A DNA stretch of 64,000 nucleotides from Deinococcus metalli (GTDB lineage Bacteria; Deinococcota; Deinococci; Deinococcales; Deinococcaceae), in NCBI RefSeq assembly GCF_014201805.1, contig NZ_JACHFK010000005.1, positions 50,001 to 114,000 of the forward strand. The letters are read 5' to 3'. Made by a program: the position numbers and the translations under genes. Positions 16,890 to 24,875 of this stretch are shown here, piece after piece. The notes below the pieces were generated by a model. The model did no database searches and was not told the DNA's origin. It worked only from the letters and a program-made list of their open reading frames with translations. The stretch's first letter is position 1. Each line of letters begins with the position of its first letter.

Positions 16890-17267
16890 ATGGACACGGC
16901 CGCCACCCGGGTAACCATCACCGCGTTCGCGGCCCTGTTCTACGGCCAGAAGGATGTCCGCGCCGCCTTCTCGCGCTACGTCGCGCCGGACTATGTCCAG
17001 CACAACCCCGGCATTCCCGATGGTCGGGACGCGGCGATCGCGGCGCTGGGTCCGATGTTCGCGCGGCCGGAGACCTCCTTCGAGGTGAGGCGCATCCTGG
17101 CCGACGGCGACCACGCCGTGATCCACCTGCACGCGCGCTCCGCCCCGGATGAGCGGGGCGGGGCCGTGTGCGACCTCTACCGCCTCGAGGGCGGGCTGAT
17201 CGTCGAGCACTGGGACGTCATGCAGCCCGTGCCCGAGCGCGCCGCCAACGCCAACACGATGTTCTGA
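16890..17267 (+). CDS. NTF2/SnoaL-like protein
   Basis: This 125-residue protein has the cone-shaped NTF2-like pattern: FAALFYGQKDVRAAFSRYV in the first helix region, then YVQHNPGIPDGRDA, and a C-terminal IVEHWDVMQPVPE strand. SnoaL-like members of this shape act as small cyclases, isomerases or hydratases. It sits between the binding protein and the permease genes, an unusual place for a non-transport protein. It may process the sugar enone or aglycone released by deglycosylation; I cannot assign the reaction. Confidence 0.8.
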   Translation: MDTAATRVTITAFAALFYGQKDVRAAFSRYVAPDYVQHNPGIPDGRDAAIAALGPMFARPETSFEVRRILADGDHAVIHLHARSAPDERGGAVCDLYRLEGGLIVEHWDVMQPVPERAANANTMF

Positions 17268-17290
17268 TGACGCCTGCCCGGAGGACCCAC

Positions 17291-18229
17291 GTGACCAGCC
17301 AAGACACCCGCCCCGTCCCGGGGGTGAGCCGCGCGCCCAGGACGACCCAGCCCGCCCCTCCCCGGCACCTGCCCCCATGGGCGTGGGCAGTGCCGGCCGC
17401 GCTGCTGGTGCTGCTGGCGCGCTACATGGCCGCCGCGGCCGGCGGCTGGTACGCCTTCACCGACTGGAACGGTCTGAGCCCCCACGCTACCTTCACCGGC
17501 GCCGAGAACTTCCGGCAGATCTTCAGCGACCCCGCGGCGCGCGGCGCCCTGCTGAACACCGTGAAGTTCGCCGCGTGTTTCGTGGTGCTCACCAACATCA
17601 TCGGCCTGTGTCTCGCGGTGGCCCTCAACCAGCACCTGCGCACGCGCTTCCTGCTGCGCACCGTGTTCTTCGCGCCGGTCGTGATGAGCCAGCTCGCCAC
17701 GGCGTTCATCTGGCGCTTCCTGTTCGACTACTCGGGGCCGATCAACGGCGCCCTCGACGGGATCGGCCTGGGCGCGCTGAAAAAGACGTGGCTGGCGAAC
17801 CCCACGTGGTCGTTCTGGGCGGTCGTGATCGTGCTGGTGTGGCAGTTCTCGGGCCTGGCGATGGTCGTGCTGCTCGCGGGCCTGCAGGGCATCGCGCAGG
17901 AGGTCGAGGAGGCCGCGCAGATCGACGGCGCGACGTCGTGGCAGCGCCTGATCCGCATCACGCTGCCGCTGCTCGCGCCGGCCCTGGCGATCAGCATCCA
18001 GCTCTCGGTGATCTCGGGTCTGGCGGTCTTCGATCAGGTGATGGCGCTGACCGGCGGCGGGCCGCTCGGCGCGACGGAAACGCTCGCCACGCAGGTGTAC
18101 AAGCAGACCTTCGTGTTCGGGCGCTACGGCTACGGCACGGCGCTGGCGCTGCTGCTGACCGTGCTGATCGCGGGCGCCGCCCTGATCCAGCAGCTCGTGA
18201 CCCGCCGGCTTGAGCGGGAGAGCGCGTGA
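17291..18229 (+). CDS. ABC sugar permease (MalF type)
   Basis: The product has 312 residues with six predicted membrane segments and the permease EAA loop (EVEEAAQIDGATSWQRL) at about residues 205-220. I use the GTG at 17291 because CGGAGG lies 6 nt before it; an in-frame ATG at 17267 has no ribosome site. The first 35 residues are a Pro-rich cytoplasmic tail. Its stop overlaps the next permease start (GTGA). Partner of the downstream permease. Confidence 0.9.
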   Translation: MTSQDTRPVPGVSRAPRTTQPAPPRHLPPWAWAVPAALLVLLARYMAAAAGGWYAFTDWNGLSPHATFTGAENFRQIFSDPAARGALLNTVKFAACFVVLTNIIGLCLAVALNQHLRTRFLLRTVFFAPVVMSQLATAFIWRFLFDYSGPINGALDGIGLGALKKTWLANPTWSFWAVVIVLVWQFSGLAMVVLLAGLQGIAQEVEEAAQIDGATSWQRLIRITLPLLAPALAISIQLSVISGLAVFDQVMALTGGGPLGATETLATQVYKQTFVFGRYGYGTALALLLTVLIAGAALIQQLVTRRLERESA

Positions 18230-19050
18230 AGGGGCGCCGGAACGTCCTGCTGGCCCGCGAGATCGGGCTGTGGGCGCTGGCGCTGGTGTGGAGCATTCCC
18301 TTCCTGTTCCTGATCGTGATCTCGGTGAAGCCCAGCGCGGAGCTGTTCACCTCGGCGCTGAAGCTCCCCAGCCGCGTCGATTTCTCGGCGTACGCCGGCG
18401 CGTGGCACAGCGGCCACCTGGGTCAGTCGCTGCTGAGCAGCGTGATCATCACGGGCGGCAGCGTGCTGGGCACCGTGGCCCTCAGCTCGGTGGCCGCGTA
18501 CACGCTGGCCCGCCGGGTGGGCCGCCTGAGCGTGGTGCTCAGTCTGCTGTTCCTGATCGGCATCGCGCTGCCCTCGCAACTGGGCCTGATTCCCATCTAC
18601 TCGCTGTTCAAGTCGCTGCACCTGACCGGCACGTACACGGGCCTGATCCTGCTGAACATCGCCACGTGGCTGCCGCTCGCGGTCTTCCTGTACACCGGCT
18701 TCCTGCGCCAGCTCTCGCACGAGTACGAGGAGGCCGCGCAGATCGACGGCGCGGGCCCCTACGCGACCTTCACGCGCGTGGTGTTCCCGCTGCTGCGGCC
18801 CGTCACGGGCACCGTGGCGATCCTGAGCGGCCTGCTGATCTGGAACGACTTCTTCAACCCGCTGATCTTCCTCAGCGGCAGCGGGCACACGCCGCTGCCC
18901 GTCGCGGTGTACTCCTTCGTCGGCAACTTCGCCACCCGCTGGAACTACGTCTTCGCCGCCGTCGCCATCGCCCTGCTGCCCGCGCTGCTGTTCTTCGCCT
19001 TCGCGCAGAAGCAGCTGATCCAGGGCTTCTCCGGCGGCGTGAAGGGCTGA
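18226..19050 (+). CDS. ABC sugar permease (MalG type)
   Basis: The 274-residue protein has six membrane segments and an EAA loop (YEEAAQIDGAGPYATF) near residue 170. It pairs with the upstream permease to form the membrane channel of the importer. No ATP-binding subunit is encoded anywhere in the operon, so a shared MsmK-type ATPase elsewhere is likely. The deglycosidase subunit gene starts 15 bp after its stop. Confidence 0.9.
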   Translation: MKGRRNVLLAREIGLWALALVWSIPFLFLIVISVKPSAELFTSALKLPSRVDFSAYAGAWHSGHLGQSLLSSVIITGGSVLGTVALSSVAAYTLARRVGRLSVVLSLLFLIGIALPSQLGLIPIYSLFKSLHLTGTYTGLILLNIATWLPLAVFLYTGFLRQLSHEYEEAAQIDGAGPYATFTRVVFPLLRPVTGTVAILSGLLIWNDFFNPLIFLSGSGHTPLPVAVYSFVGNFATRWNYVFAAVAIALLPALLFFAFAQKQLIQGFSGGVKG

Positions 19051-19065
19051 GACCAAAGGAGCGTT

Positions 19066-20079
19066 ATGACTGCATCCCACCGTGAGCCGAGCATCAAACG
19101 GGGCGTGAGCCTGTATTCCTTCCAGGAGGAGTTCTTCCTGCGCCGTATGACCCTGGAGGACTGCGTGGCCGCGTGCGCCGACATGGGCGCGTACGGCATC
19201 GAGACGCTCGCCGAGCAGATGATGCCTGGCTTCCCGCACCTGAGTGATGCCTTCTACGAGGACTGGCACGCCCTGATGGCGAAATACGGCACGGTCAGCG
19301 TGTGCCACGACATGTTCCTGGACACCAAGAGGTTCAAGGGCCGCGCCATGACCGACGACGAGCAGGTCGAGTCTGTCAAGCGCGACCTGACGCACGCGCG
19401 GCGCCTGGGCTGTTCGGTGATGCGCGTGCTGATGTTCGTGCGGCCCGAGGTGCTCGTGAAGGCGCTGCCCTACGCCGAGGAGTGCGGCGTGAAGATGGGG
19501 GTGGAGATCCACGCGCCGCTGCACCTGAGCCACCCGTGGATCCTGCGCTACAGCGAGGTCATGGACAAAGAGGCGTCGCCGTACCTGGGCTACGTGCTCG
19601 ACATGGGCATCTTCACCGACCACTACCCGCCCGTGATGCTCGAGCGTTTCCGCCGGCAGGGCGCCACGCCGGCGATCATCGACCACGTGCGCGCCGAGTA
19701 CGACCGCCGCACGCTGTCCGAGTACGTCATCAACGACGTGCGCGAGATGGGCGGCACCCCGCTCGACATCGCCATGGCCGAGGTCACCCGCCACAACCTG
19801 TGGTCGGACCCCCGCCACCTGATCGAGCAGCTGCCGCGCATCGTGCACGTGCACGGCAAGTTCTACGAGATGGACGAGCAGGACCGCGAGACCAGCCTGG
19901 GCTACGAGCAGGTGATTCCCGTCCTGCGCGAGCACGGCTACGACGGTTACATCTGCAGCGAGTACGAGGGCAACCGCCACATCCAGGACGCCTTCGAGGT
20001 AGGCAGTGTGGAGCAGGTGCGCCGGCACCAGCGCATGCTCGCCCGGCTGATCGGCGAGCCGGAGGTGGCCCATGTTTGA
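19066..20079 (+). CDS. C-glycoside deglycosidase alpha subunit (CarB/DfgA-like TIM barrel)
   Basis: The 337-residue protein is a xylose-isomerase-like TIM barrel. Likely metal ligands are Glu147 (GVEIHAPLH), Asp179 (YVLDMG), His263 (VHVHGKF) and Glu299 (SEYEGN). It is followed by an 8-bp-overlapping gene for a DUF6379-type small protein and then by a GMC oxidoreductase. Known C-glycoside deglycosidases (Microbacterium CarBC, Eubacterium DfgAB) are heterodimers of just such a barrel and such a small subunit. They break the C-C bond of 3-oxo-C-glucosides. Assignment rests on family resemblance plus this gene trio. A plain sugar isomerase is the alternative. A strong AAAGGAG precedes the start. 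Confidence 0.8.
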   Translation: MTASHREPSIKRGVSLYSFQEEFFLRRMTLEDCVAACADMGAYGIETLAEQMMPGFPHLSDAFYEDWHALMAKYGTVSVCHDMFLDTKRFKGRAMTDDEQVESVKRDLTHARRLGCSVMRVLMFVRPEVLVKALPYAEECGVKMGVEIHAPLHLSHPWILRYSEVMDKEASPYLGYVLDMGIFTDHYPPVMLERFRRQGATPAIIDHVRAEYDRRTLSEYVINDVREMGGTPLDIAMAEVTRHNLWSDPRHLIEQLPRIVHVHGKFYEMDEQDRETSLGYEQVIPVLREHGYDGYICSEYEGNRHIQDAFEVGSVEQVRRHQRMLARLIGEPEVAHV

Positions 20080-20449
20080 CCGTTACATCGTTGTCGAGGA
20101 CACCCTGAAGGACGTGCCGCAGGGGACCCAGGTGGGCGTGCGGCTGCCGTACTACCGCGGTCTGGGCCTGTCCATGGTGGAGGCGGTGGACGTGACCGTG
20201 GACGGCGTGAGCGCCGATCCGGCCGCCGTGAGCGTGACCCTGGGGGATCACACCTACCCGCTGAGCACCATGGACGAGGAGTACGACGCCGTGTGGAACT
20301 TCGGCGAGATCGGCACCGTGACGGTCGCCGGGCTGCACCTCGCGCCGGGGCCGCACGATGTGCGCGTCCGGCTGCAGCTGCGGGTGTCCTACCTGCCCAT
20401 GAAACTCGTCGGCCAGGACAGCAAGACGCTGGAGCTGGCGGCCGGATGA
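20072..20449 (+). CDS. C-glycoside deglycosidase beta subunit (DUF6379, CarC/DfgB-like)
   Basis: This 125-residue beta-rich protein (MFDRYIVVEDTLKDVP at the N-terminus, then VRLPYYRGLGLSMVE, and YLPMKLVGQDSKTLEL near the end) matches the DUF6379 small subunit of C-glycoside deglycosidases. In characterised enzymes this subunit caps the barrel of the alpha subunit and completes the active site. Its start lies 8 bp inside the alpha gene and its stop overlaps the oxidoreductase start. This coupling fits equimolar synthesis of a complex. Confidence 0.8.
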   Translation: MFDRYIVVEDTLKDVPQGTQVGVRLPYYRGLGLSMVEAVDVTVDGVSADPAAVSVTLGDHTYPLSTMDEEYDAVWNFGEIGTVTVAGLHLAPGPHDVRVRLQLRVSYLPMKLVGQDSKTLELAAG

Positions 20450-21978
20450 CGCGCGGGCCACAGGACGTGGACGTCCTGATCGTCGGCAGCGGCCCGGTCG
20501 GATCGGCCGCCGCGCGGGTCATCAAAGAGCGCGCTCCGGACGTGGCCGTGCTGCTGATTGACGCCGGCCCGCAGCTGACCCCGGTGCCGGGCGTCCACGT
20601 CAAGAACATCGCCGATCCGCAGGAGCGCGCCCGGGCGCAGGAACGCTCGCAGGGGCCGACCCCGCAGCCGTACGCGCCGGTGCCCCTCGGTGCCCGTGCC
20701 CACGCCGGGGCCGGGGAACGGCCGGCGCTGCTGGCGCGGCCCGGCACGTTCCTGCTGCGCGACGACGGCGGCGACAGCGCCGACATGCCGGCGGCGGCCC
20801 TCTCCACCAACGTGGGCGGCATGGGGGCGCACTGGACGTGTGCGTGCCCGGCGCCGGCCGCGGCCGAGCGCGTTCCCTTCATTCCCGAGGGCGAGTGGGA
20901 CGCGGCGCTGGCCGAGGCGGAGTCGCTGCTGGGCGTGACCCGGGCGGCGTATCCCGAGACGGACAGCGCGCGGGCGATCCGTGGCGCCCTCCAGCGCGTG
21001 TTCGCGGACGTGCTGGAGCGGCCGGTGCAGCCCATGCCGCTGGCCGCCCGGGTCGAGGACGGCGTCCGTCACTGGTCCGGCACGGACGTGGTGCTCGGGC
21101 CGCTCGCGCACGGCGGCGCTCCCGGCTTCGAGCTGCGCCCGGAAACGCTGTGCACGGCGCTGCATGTGGATCAGGGCCGGGTGACCGGCGCGACGCTGCG
21201 CCCGGTGTCCGGCGGCGAGCCGTACCCGGTGCAGGCCCGGACCGTCTTCGTGGCGGCCGACGCGCTGCGCACGCCCCAGCTGCTGTGGGCGTCGGGCATC
21301 CGGCCCCGGGCGCTCGGGCACTACCTGAACGACCAGCCGCAGGTGCTGGGCGCGGCGCAGCTCGACCCGGCGCTGCTGCCGGCCCAGCCCGGCGCGGCGG
21401 TGGGCGGCGTGAGCTGGGTGCCGTACGCGCCGGGCCACCCCTTCCACGGACAGGTGATGGAACTGGACGCGTCGCCCGTCCCGATCCCCGAGGCGCAGGA
21501 CAGCGGCACGCCGGTGGTGGGCCTGGGCTGGTTCTGCGCCAAGACGCCCCGCTTCGAGGATCACCTGGCGTTCTCCGGCCGCGAGGTGGACGCCTCCGGC
21601 CTGCCGAAGATCACGGTGCACCACGCGCTGACGCCCGAGGACGAGGCGGCGGTCGCGGCCGCGAAGGTCGAGGTCGCGCGCGCCGCCGCGGCGCTGGGCC
21701 GCCCGCTGACGGCCGATCCTCCATTCCTGCTGCCGGCCGGCAGTTCCCTGCACTACCAGGGCACGGTGCGCATGGGGAACGTGGACGACGGGGAGTCCGT
21801 GTGCGATCCGGCGTCGCGGGTGTGGGGCGTCGGGAACCTGTACGTCGGCGGCAACGGCGTGATCCCGACGGCCACGGCGTGCAATCCCACCCTGACTGCG
21901 GTGGCGCTGGCGGTGCTGGCGTGCGGTCAGATCGTCCAGCGCCTCGCCCCGGGGCGGGATGTCTCGGCCGTGGTCTGA
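20446..21978 (+). CDS. FAD-dependent GMC oxidoreductase, probable glycoside 3-dehydrogenase (CarA-like)
   Basis: The product has 510 residues. The N-terminal dinucleotide motif is GSGPVGSAAA (14-23), followed by VGGMGAHWT, typical of pyranose-oxidase-type GMC enzymes. The catalytic pair is His436 (SSLHYQGTVRMG) and Asn480 (TACNPT). In C-glycoside degraders an enzyme of this type oxidises the sugar 3-OH to a ketone, which makes the C-C bond cleavable by the deglycosidase. The ATG overlaps the beta-subunit stop. The electron acceptor cannot be told. It is the last gene of the first operon. Confidence 0.85.
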   Translation: MTRGPQDVDVLIVGSGPVGSAAARVIKERAPDVAVLLIDAGPQLTPVPGVHVKNIADPQERARAQERSQGPTPQPYAPVPLGARAHAGAGERPALLARPGTFLLRDDGGDSADMPAAALSTNVGGMGAHWTCACPAPAAAERVPFIPEGEWDAALAEAESLLGVTRAAYPETDSARAIRGALQRVFADVLERPVQPMPLAARVEDGVRHWSGTDVVLGPLAHGGAPGFELRPETLCTALHVDQGRVTGATLRPVSGGEPYPVQARTVFVAADALRTPQLLWASGIRPRALGHYLNDQPQVLGAAQLDPALLPAQPGAAVGGVSWVPYAPGHPFHGQVMELDASPVPIPEAQDSGTPVVGLGWFCAKTPRFEDHLAFSGREVDASGLPKITVHHALTPEDEAAVAAAKVEVARAAAALGRPLTADPPFLLPAGSSLHYQGTVRMGNVDDGESVCDPASRVWGVGNLYVGGNGVIPTATACNPTLTAVALAVLACGQIVQRLAPGRDVSAVV

Positions 21979-22002
21979 GGACGTCCCACGCCTGCTTTCT
22001 GC

Positions 22003-22023
22003 TATATTTGATCAAACATCAAA
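22003..22023 (+). promoter_or_regulatory. Promoter -10 with operator copy 2
   Basis: TATATT (22003-22008) runs into TTTGATCAAACATCAAA (22007-22023), the same 17 bp as copy 1 and in the same position relative to the -10. The -35 region is weak (GACGTC at the expected spacing), so an activator or another start could be involved. The ring-cleavage operon begins 35 bp downstream. Confidence 0.75.
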
Positions 22024-22057
22024 TCTGACTGCCGGGTCGACCGGCCCAAGGAGTTCC

Positions 22058-23080
22058 ATGATCAAGCTGCTCTCCCACCTCGCCCACCTGGAAATCCACG
22101 CGACCGACCTCGACGCCTCCGTGCGCTTCTACGAGCAGGCCATGGGGATGCGCGAGGTGAGGCGGGACGGCGACTCGGTGTTCCTGCGCTGCTGGGGCGA
22201 CTACTACACCTACTCGCTGGTGGTCACGAAGGCCGGGCAGTCTGGGATGGGTCACATGGCGTGGCGCACCACCAGCCCGGAAGCGCTCGACGAGGCCGCG
22301 CGCCGCATCGAGGCCGCCGGCATCCAGGGCGAGTGGCGCGGCGCCCAGCACGACCACGGCCGCGCGTACCGCTTCACCGGCCCCTACGGCCACGTGATGG
22401 AACTGTTCTGGGACGTCACCAAGCACAAGGGCGAGGGCCAGCACGCGTCCGTGTACCCGGACCGCCCGGCCCGGCGCACCAACCACGGCGTCGCCCCGCG
22501 TTTCCTGGATCACGTGACCGTCGCTGCGAGCGACGTGCGGGGCTTCGCGAAGTGGTACAGCGAGACCCTGGGCTTCCGGATCATGGCCTACACCTCGCTG
22601 GACGAGGCGCCGGTGACGGTGTTCGGCGTGCTCACCACCAACGAGAAGTCGCATGACCTGGGCGTCGTCATGGACGGCTCGCCCATTCCGGGGCGCGTGA
22701 ACCACATCGCCTTCTGGGTCGACACCCGCGAGGAACACCTGGTGGCCGCCGACGTCCTGATGGAGGGCGGCACGCCCATCGAGTACGGCCCCAGCATCCA
22801 CGGCATCGGGGAGCAGACGTACCTGTACTTCCGCGATCCCAGCGGGCTGCGCGTCGAGCTGAACACCGGCGGCTACCGCAACTACGTCCCGGACTGGGAG
22901 GCCTACGACTGGAAGCCGTCGCAGGGCTCGGCCAGCCTGTACCGCAACGCCGCCATGCCGCACTCCATGACCGAGAGTTTCCCGCCGGCCGCCGCGCCGT
23001 CGGCCACCGAGGAGGGCGCGCTGCCCGGCACCGAGGACAACCTGCTCGCAGCGGCCTACGGCAGCCACGGCCGGGGCTGA
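22058..23080 (+). CDS. Two-domain extradiol ring-cleavage dioxygenase (VOC superfamily)
   Basis: The 340-residue protein has two VOC modules, an N-terminal one (about 5-125) and a C-terminal catalytic one (about 148-275). The likely iron ligands are His near 152 (FLDHVTVA), His near 215 (VNHIAFW) and Glu near 266 (RVELNTGGY), as in catechol 2,3-dioxygenase. The reaction is meta-cleavage of a catecholic ring with O2. The ATG at 22058 has AAGGAG upstream. As the first gene after the FAD hydroxylase product would be needed, it probably opens the hydroxylated ring of the aglycone. Confidence 0.87.
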   Translation: MIKLLSHLAHLEIHATDLDASVRFYEQAMGMREVRRDGDSVFLRCWGDYYTYSLVVTKAGQSGMGHMAWRTTSPEALDEAARRIEAAGIQGEWRGAQHDHGRAYRFTGPYGHVMELFWDVTKHKGEGQHASVYPDRPARRTNHGVAPRFLDHVTVAASDVRGFAKWYSETLGFRIMAYTSLDEAPVTVFGVLTTNEKSHDLGVVMDGSPIPGRVNHIAFWVDTREEHLVAADVLMEGGTPIEYGPSIHGIGEQTYLYFRDPSGLRVELNTGGYRNYVPDWEAYDWKPSQGSASLYRNAAMPHSMTESFPPAAAPSATEEGALPGTEDNLLAAAYGSHGRG

Positions 23081-23082
23081 GC

Positions 23083-23844
23083 GTGCCCGCCACCATCATC
23101 GACCTCTCGCTGCCCATCCAGGACACGCCGGAGGGTGTGCCCGCCTTCCAGCGCGTGACCATCGAGCGCACCACGAACGCGCAGGGCGGCGAGGACATCG
23201 AGAAGAACTTCGGCGTGCCCCGGGAGCGCCTGCGCCGGGGCGAGGGCTGGGCCGTCGAGACCTTCACCACCTTCGGCACCCACTCCAGCACGCACGTGGA
23301 CGCGCCGCTGCACTACAACTCCGTGATCCAGGGCGAGCCCGCCCAGAGCATCGACGAGCTGCCGCTGGAGTGGTTCATCGCGCCCGGCATGAAACTCGAC
23401 TTCCGGCACAAGGCCGACGGTGACGTCATCACGCTGGCCGAGGTGCAGGCCGAACTCGCCCGGATCGGTCACACCCTGCAGGCGCGGGACATCGTCCTGA
23501 TGCACACCGGACGCGACGACTTCGCCGGGCAGGCCGACTACTGGCTGCGCGGCCCCGGCGTCAGCGCCGAGGCGACCGTGTGGCTCTACGGCCAGGGCGT
23601 GCGCGTCATGGGCATCGATGCGTGGGGCTGGGACGCGCCGCTGCACCTGCAGGCGCAGGCCGCGCAGGCCACAGAGCAGCCGGGCGTGTTCTGGGCCGCG
23701 CACCAGGTCGATCTGCCGTACTCGCAGATCGAGCGGCTGTGCAACCTCGGTGCCCTGCCGCCCAGCGGCTTCACCGTCAGCGCCCTGCCGCTGCGGCTCG
23801 TGCGCGGCAGCGCCGCCCCGGCCCGCGTGGTCGCCCTCCTGTGA
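23083..23844 (+). CDS. Cyclase-family metal-dependent hydrolase
   Basis: This 253-residue protein belongs to the cyclase/kynurenine-formamidase family. The metal motif HSSTHVDAPLHY at about residue 67-78 matches the HxGTHxDxPxH signature. A second cluster is IDAWGWDAPL with downstream His. Members hydrolyse amides, lactones or ring-fission products with Zn or Mn. It is encoded 2 bp after the dioxygenase, so a lactone or ring-fission intermediate is its likely substrate. Exact substrate unknown. Confidence 0.85.
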   Translation: MPATIIDLSLPIQDTPEGVPAFQRVTIERTTNAQGGEDIEKNFGVPRERLRRGEGWAVETFTTFGTHSSTHVDAPLHYNSVIQGEPAQSIDELPLEWFIAPGMKLDFRHKADGDVITLAEVQAELARIGHTLQARDIVLMHTGRDDFAGQADYWLRGPGVSAEATVWLYGQGVRVMGIDAWGWDAPLHLQAQAAQATEQPGVFWAAHQVDLPYSQIERLCNLGALPPSGFTVSALPLRLVRGSAAPARVVALL

Positions 23845-23863
23845 TGCCCTGTTCGAGGTTCCC

Positions 23864-24868
23864 ATGCGGATCGCCAGACTCCTGACCCCGGGCCCTGACG
23901 GCGCGCACCCGCGCGTCGTGGTGCAGGCCGGCCCGGACCTGCCCTTCACCGATGTGCGCCGCGCCCACCAGCTCGCCCTGCAGCGGCGCGGTGCGGGCGA
24001 ACGCGCCTCCCTCGCCCTGGCCACCGCGCTCGTTCCGGGGAGCCTCTCGGCGGCGCTGGAGAACGGCGAACCGTTTCTCGACGCCCTGCACGCCGCGGCG
24101 CACGACACCAGTGGCGACGCGGTGGCCGCGCCCGGCCGGCTGCTCGCCCCGCTCGATCCCGTCGCGTACCGCGACTTCCTCGCCTTCGAGGAACACATCG
24201 TGAACGCGGCGGCGGCCACCGGCGGCACGGTCGACCCCGTCGTGTACGAGGTGCCGATCTCGTACATGGGCAGCGCCCAGGCGTTCATCGGCCCGGACGA
24301 CGTGATGCCGTGGCCCACCTACGCGCACGCGCGCATGGACTACGAACTCGAACTCGGGATCGTCGTGGCGCGCGCGGGCCGCAACCTCACTCCGGACGAC
24401 GCGGCCGGGCACATCCTCGGGTACACGGTGCTCAACGACTTCTCCGCGCGCGACATCCAGGTGCGCGAGATGCGCGGACGCCTCGGCCCCAGCAAGGGCA
24501 AGCACTTCGCATCGGCGTGCGGGCCTGTGATCGTGACGCCGGACGAGCTCGACCCGCACGCCCTGACCATGACCGCCCGCGTGAACGGCGAGGAGTGGTC
24601 GCGCGGGCACAGCAGCACCCTGCTGTGGCGCGTACCGGAACTCGTCGCGTGGGCCAGCGCCAGCGAGCCTCTGGCCGCCGGCACGCTGCTGGGCACCGGG
24701 ACGGTCGGCCGCGGCTGCGGCATGGAACTCGGGCGGGAACTGCGCCCCGGCGACAGCGTTGAGCTCGAGATCGGGGGCATCGGCGTGCTGCAAAACCGCG
24801 TCGGCGACCCCGACGGCCAGGGCTGGGCCCCCACGCGCCGCACGCCCCGCCTCAGTCCCGCCCGGTAG
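23864..24868 (+). CDS. Fumarylacetoacetate hydrolase-family protein
   Basis: The 334-residue product carries the FAH fold in its C-terminal two thirds. Metal-binding acids appear in YELELGIVV (about residue 160) and NDFSARDIQ, followed by GPSKGKHFASACGP. FAH-family enzymes cut C-C bonds in 2,4-diketo acids or hydrate and decarboxylate ring-fission products. The N-terminal 90 residues are family-typical but divergent. It belongs to the ring-cleavage operon and probably splits the dioxygenase product or its derivative. Confidence 0.87.
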   Translation: MRIARLLTPGPDGAHPRVVVQAGPDLPFTDVRRAHQLALQRRGAGERASLALATALVPGSLSAALENGEPFLDALHAAAHDTSGDAVAAPGRLLAPLDPVAYRDFLAFEEHIVNAAAATGGTVDPVVYEVPISYMGSAQAFIGPDDVMPWPTYAHARMDYELELGIVVARAGRNLTPDDAAGHILGYTVLNDFSARDIQVREMRGRLGPSKGKHFASACGPVIVTPDELDPHALTMTARVNGEEWSRGHSSTLLWRVPELVAWASASEPLAAGTLLGTGTVGRGCGMELGRELRPGDSVELEIGGIGVLQNRVGDPDGQGWAPTRRTPRLSPAR

Positions 24869-24875
24869 GAGCGCC

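Noticed and set aside
18130..20073. 647-codon minus-strand frame opposite the permease and deglycosidase genes
   Set aside because: His- and Gln-rich antisense frame; the plus strand carries the conserved EAA loop and metal ligands.
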